Both the position numbers and the translations under genes were made by a program. A stretch of 64,000 nucleotides of DNA from NCBI GenBank assembly GCA_966674685.1, contig CBKWJC010000002.1, positions 82,700-146,699 on the forward strand, written 5' to 3'. The notes beneath the pieces are model-generated. The model saw only the letters and a program-made list of their open reading frames with translations, was not told where the DNA came from and ran no database searches. Positions 61,302-64,000 of the stretch are shown one piece after another. This DNA is from Thainema sp966674685 (lineage in GTDB: Bacteria; Cyanobacteriota; Cyanobacteriia; Phormidesmidales; Phormidesmidaceae). How positions within the stretch are numbered: position 1 is the stretch's first letter; every line of letters starts with the position of its first letter.

Positions 61302-61391
61302 TTTTGTCGGTTGGGTTGAGCAACGCGAAACCCAACAAAATCCTTCCTCTACTAGTTTTGTCGGTTGGGTTGAGCAGCGCGAAACCCAACA
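61302..61391. repeat. Two tandem dispersed repeats (GTTGGGTTGAGC type)
   Basis: TTTTGTCGGTTGGGTTGAGC + RCGCGAAACCCAACA occurs at 61302-61337 and 61356-61391 (a 54-base period). Same palindrome as at 52474-52500. Confidence 0.8.
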
Positions 61392-61903
61392 TTTACTAGA
61401 TTGGTTCGGAAAGGTTGCTTCTGAGGGGACTAGCCCCCTCAGACTCCCCCACTGGTGCGTGCCGTCGCCCCAGGCCCCCACGGACGAGGTAATCGGTGGG
61501 GGGTGTTCACGCGCTTCGCTTTGCAGGGGTGGATCGGGCGTTATCTGTGAAGGCTTTTGGGGTTTGGCGTTCCGCCAATCCTGTCTGTTGGGCGATGGGT
61601 TTTATCTATTTCCCAAACTAGGACAATACAATCAGCCCCGTCGCCCCCTTTCCCCCTCGCCCCGTCGCCCCCCTGCCCCGTCGCTCCCTCTCCCCAGTTT
61701 TTAGGCTGTTCCCAGAGTTTTCTCAGCCGAAACTCAGGCAGGATGGGTTTAATCGAGTGAGTTGAAGGTTGTCGGGCCAATAATTTCAGTAACAATTTCA
61801 GTAAATTGATAGCCGACTAATTGGAAACAAATCGTCTACAGTTGAAACGTTTGTGTTGCACTGGGTTGCAATGTTTAGTAGAACGCTTGATTAAGGAAGA
61901 CTT
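61392..61903. other. Repeat-rich spacer
   Basis: About 510 bases with no gene: a GGGGACTAGCCCCCTCAGACTCCCCC-like repeat (about 61434), a pyrimidine-rich low-complexity run CCCCGTCGCCCCC (61637-61695) and an AT-rich promoter-like part (61780-61900) before arsS. Confidence 0.5.
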
Positions 61904-62956
61904 ATGGTTCAATCGCCCGATTTCACAACTGCTAATCCGGATCAATTGTCTCAATCGGATCAATCGTCAGTGGGGAAGTCCCCAGTTACGCCGTTTGAGC
62001 GGAAGCTGGGGCAAGTGTTAGCGAAGCAGTCGATTACGGTTTTGCAGGTGAATTTAGGCCGACGCTGCAATTTGAGCTGTAGCCACTGTCATGTTGAGGC
62101 GGGGCCGCATCGGACGGAGGAGCTGTCGCCGGAGGTGTGCGATCGCATTATCGCGTTAATTGAGCAGTTCCCGCAGATTCAAACGGTGGATCTGACGGGG
62201 GGTGCGCCGGAGATGAACTATGGGTTTCGGCCAATTGTGGAGGCGGCGCGAGGGGCTGGTAAGGAGGTGATCGTGCGCTCCAATCTGACGATTTTCTTTG
62301 AGCCGGGGTATGAGGAGCTGCCGGAGTATTTAGCACAGCAGCAGGTGCGGGTGGTGGCGTCTCTGCCCTGTTACAGCGCTAAGAATGTGGATCAGATGCG
62401 CGGTCAGGGTGTGTTTGACGGTTCGATTCGGGCGTTGCAGAGGCTGAATGAGCTGGGCTATGCCCAAGACCCGAATTTGATCTTGGATTTGGTCTACAAC
62501 CCGCAGATTCCGTCAACTACCAATTTTTCACTGACGCCGGATCAGCAAAAGCTTCAGGGTGACTACCAGACGCGGCTGTTTGAGGATTTTGGCGTTCGGT
62601 TTAACAATTTGTTCACGATTACCAATTTGCCGATTGGCCGCACGAAGTTTCATCTCCAGCACCGCCAGCTGCATCAGCCGTATTTAGAGTTTCTGGAAGC
62701 GAACTTTAATACCAGTACGGTGGAGCATTTGATGTGCCGCAATGAGCTGTCGATTGACTATTTGGGCAATGTCTATGATTGCGACTTCAACCAAATGGAA
62801 AATCTGCCTGCTCGGACGGCTGATGGTGCGCCTGTGACGGTGCAGCGCTTACTGGAGGCGGGCACGCTGGATTTGATTGAGACCGTGAAAACCGCGCCCT
62901 ACTGCTACGGCTGCACGGCTGGTAGCGGGTCAAGCTGTGGTGGTGCCCTGTTATAG
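61904..62956 (+). CDS. arsS: Arsenosugar biosynthesis radical SAM protein ArsS
   Basis: 350 residues. The radical-SAM cluster motif CNLSCSHCHVEAGP (CxxxCxxC at ~54-61) and DLTGGAPEMN are visible, and the C-terminal part has CRNELSIDYLGNVYDCDFNQ and CYGCTAGSGSSCGGALL, which match ArsS (with DUF3641). ArsS adds the adenosyl-derived group to dimethylarsenite in arsenosugar synthesis. AAGGA precedes the ATG. The membrane protein gene 22 bases downstream should be in the same operon; no arsM is within the window. Confidence 0.92.
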   Translation: MVQSPDFTTANPDQLSQSDQSSVGKSPVTPFERKLGQVLAKQSITVLQVNLGRRCNLSCSHCHVEAGPHRTEELSPEVCDRIIALIEQFPQIQTVDLTGGAPEMNYGFRPIVEAARGAGKEVIVRSNLTIFFEPGYEELPEYLAQQQVRVVASLPCYSAKNVDQMRGQGVFDGSIRALQRLNELGYAQDPNLILDLVYNPQIPSTTNFSLTPDQQKLQGDYQTRLFEDFGVRFNNLFTITNLPIGRTKFHLQHRQLHQPYLEFLEANFNTSTVEHLMCRNELSIDYLGNVYDCDFNQMENLPARTADGAPVTVQRLLEAGTLDLIETVKTAPYCYGCTAGSGSSCGGALL

Positions 62957-62978
62957 CCCTTTATGAGGTTCAATCCCC

Positions 62979-63803
62979 ATGTCCAAGCTCATTTCTCACC
63001 GAAGCCCGTCGTTTCGTTCTCCGTTTCGTTCTCCGTTTCGTTCTAAAGGTTGGAACCGGATTATGTCATTTAGTGCGATCGCAACTCTCACAACTGTCGC
63101 GATAACTCTCCTCTCCTCCCCAGCACAGGCACAGACCACCAGCGGTTTCAACCCGCAGGACTGGATGCAGGCGGCGCTGCAGTGGGTAGACGGCTTAGGC
63201 TTTTGGGGGCCATTTGCCTTTATCGTGCTCTACGTCGTGGCGGCGGTGGCGTTTTTGCCCGGTTCGATTCTGACCCTGGGTGCAGGGGTGGTGTTTGGCG
63301 TCGTTAAAGGCTCGCTGTTTGTGTTTATTGGCGCAATGCTGGGCGCAACGGCGGCGTTTATCGTCGGTCGCTATGTGGCGCGGGACTGGGTGAGCAAAAA
63401 AGTCAGCCGCAATCCCAAGTTCAAGGCGCTGGATGATGCCATTGGTCGCGAAGGCCGCAAAATTCTGCTTTTACTACGACTGTCGCCTGCCTTTCCGTTC
63501 AATTTGCTCAACTATGCAATGGGGCTGACTCGGATTTCCCTACCCGATTACGTGACGGGCACGGCAGGCATTATTCCCGGCACCATCATGTACGTCTATC
63601 TCGGTTCGCTGGCTGGCAGCATCGCCATGATTGGCGCAGGCGATACACCCAGTAATCCCGCCGTGCAGTGGATCATTCGCATCGTCGGGTTTATTGCAAC
63701 TGTAGCCGTTACGGTATACGTCACCAAGATTGCTCGCAAAGCCCTTCAAGAAGCCGCTCCTGAAATCGCCCAATCATCAGAACAACCGGAAGCATCTGCT
63801 TAG
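62979..63803 (+). CDS. TVP38/TMEM64 (VTT-domain) membrane protein
   Basis: 274 residues from ATG 62979. A Ser/Phe/Arg N-terminus (SPFRSPFRSK) is encoded by a direct repeat, then a signal-like segment ending SSPAQAQ. The VTT domain follows: GFWGPFAFIVLYVVAAVAFLPG, LTLGAGVVFGVVKG, GATAAFIVGRYVARDW and LRLSPAFPFNLLNYAMGLTR, AGIIPGTIMYVYLGS. Such proteins belong to the DedA-like superfamily; they commonly accompany arsS in arsenic operons, probably as transporters or helpers. GAGG precedes the start; a later ATG at 63064 could also be used. Confidence 0.88.
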   Translation: MSKLISHRSPSFRSPFRSPFRSKGWNRIMSFSAIATLTTVAITLLSSPAQAQTTSGFNPQDWMQAALQWVDGLGFWGPFAFIVLYVVAAVAFLPGSILTLGAGVVFGVVKGSLFVFIGAMLGATAAFIVGRYVARDWVSKKVSRNPKFKALDDAIGREGRKILLLLRLSPAFPFNLLNYAMGLTRISLPDYVTGTAGIIPGTIMYVYLGSLAGSIAMIGAGDTPSNPAVQWIIRIVGFIATVAVTVYVTKIARKALQEAAPEIAQSSEQPEASA

Positions 63804-63868
63804 GATCTCTGCTGATAATCCTGGCTACTAAATATACACAAGTCCCTTCGGCTTCATTTCAATGTTGA

Positions 63869-63936
63869 GATCCCCCCTTAGCTCCCCCTAAAAAGGGGGG
63901 AATTGGTTCAAAGTTCCCCCTTTTTAAGGGGGATTT
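63869..63936. repeat. Nested palindrome (CCCCCTTTTTAAGGGGG type)
   Basis: ATCCCCCCTTA...AAGGGGGAT outer arms surround CCCCCTAAAAAGGGGGG and CCCCCTTTTTAAGGGGG, a cyanobacterial REP-like sequence. Confidence 0.6.
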
Positions 63937-63937
63937 A

Positions 63938-64000
63938 GCAGGGTGGTTTCATTTTGCCAAACTAAATTCCAGAGCCGCCATTTCAGATACCTGGTAGGGG
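63938..64000. mobile_element. MITE-like element with GCAGGGTGG ends, cut by window end
   Basis: Begins GCAGGGTGGTTTCATTTTGCC and follows the left 63 bases of the element at 54100 with five substitutions. The right half lies outside the window. It sits directly against the palindrome ending at 63936. Confidence 0.72.

Noticed and set aside
61284..61481. Frame with the repeated peptide WVSRCSTQPTK
   Set aside because: The repeat is a translation of the dispersed GTTGGGTTGAGC palindrome, not a protein.
61637..61695. Possible CRISPR-like or tandem array of CCCCGTCGCCCCC
   Set aside because: Units vary in length, have no spacers, and are low-complexity pyrimidine sequence.

Overview
The window is chromosomal DNA from a cyanobacterium. 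The evidence is the very frequent HIP1 octamer GCGATCGC, which occurs both inside genes and in spacers, together with a gene set typical of that phylum: a retinal-type carotenoid oxygenase beside a BT1-family folate/biopterin transporter, an OCP C-terminal-domain homologue, a geranylgeranyl-reductase-family flavoprotein, split TMEM165/GDT1 manganese-exchanger halves, and many short conserved cyanobacterial proteins. Genus cannot be fixed from the sequence. No rRNA, CRISPR array, prophage or intact insertion sequence was seen; there is one tRNA (Gly-UCC).

Layout. 0-8 kb: coiled-coil protein, a membrane-anchored GspC/PilP-like protein, carotenoid oxygenase, BT1 transporter, the two TMEM165 halves and a DUF4149-like membrane protein. 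8-18 kb: copper P1B-ATPase, FHA protein, several unknowns, a groEL without groES under a perfect CIRCE operator, a secreted TPR protein, queG and the OCP-CTD-like NTF2 protein. 18-27.8 kb: pyrR, HdeD-like protein, a GH24 lysozyme with duplicated N-terminal modules, a CNNM/CorC-type protein, mfd, and a GAF-GGDEF cyclase. 27.8-31.2 kb is the clearest accessory patch: an orphan antitoxin-like gene, an AT-rich gene of unknown function with a hydrophobic segment and a coiled coil, two small XRE regulators and a ParD/RelE-type toxin-antitoxin pair. 31-38.9 kb: an FeS-type (6-4) photolyase, a DUF5996 protein, UDP-glucose dehydrogenase and UDP-glucuronate decarboxylase (making UDP-xylose), and typA. 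39-47.4 kb: cation/proton antiporter, an AT-rich run of small membrane proteins, a glutathionyl-hydroquinone-reductase-like enzyme, GIY-YIG protein, GGR-family flavoprotein, dtd and small conserved proteins. 47.7-48.6 kb is nearly gene-free. 48.6-64 kb: MEKHLA protein, an FAD oxidoreductase fused to SLH-like modules, ankyrin protein, TonB-like protein, tRNA-Gly, a tandem dipeptide/oligopeptide ABC ATPase, a GH19 enzyme with four N-terminal repeats, a histidine kinase, and an arsS-VTT membrane protein pair.

The most striking non-coding content is a family of roughly 100-bp, almost fully palindromic elements (four complete copies and one remnant) with shared ends related to ATATGAAGTCCGG, and a second element type with GCAGGGTGGTTTCATTTTG terminal inverted repeats (one complete copy nested inside another inverted repeat beside tRNA-Gly, one copy cut by the window end). 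Both look like non-autonomous MITE-type elements. Strong hairpins, many of them perfect palindromes, lie downstream of a good share of the genes and are read here as terminators.

No single multi-gene system in the window can be declared new. The best leads are the unknown gene at 28363-29565 in its toxin-antitoxin neighbourhood, the divergent OCP-CTD homologue at 17534, the SLH-fused oxidoreductase at 49480, the repeat-bearing lytic enzymes, and the palindromic element family.
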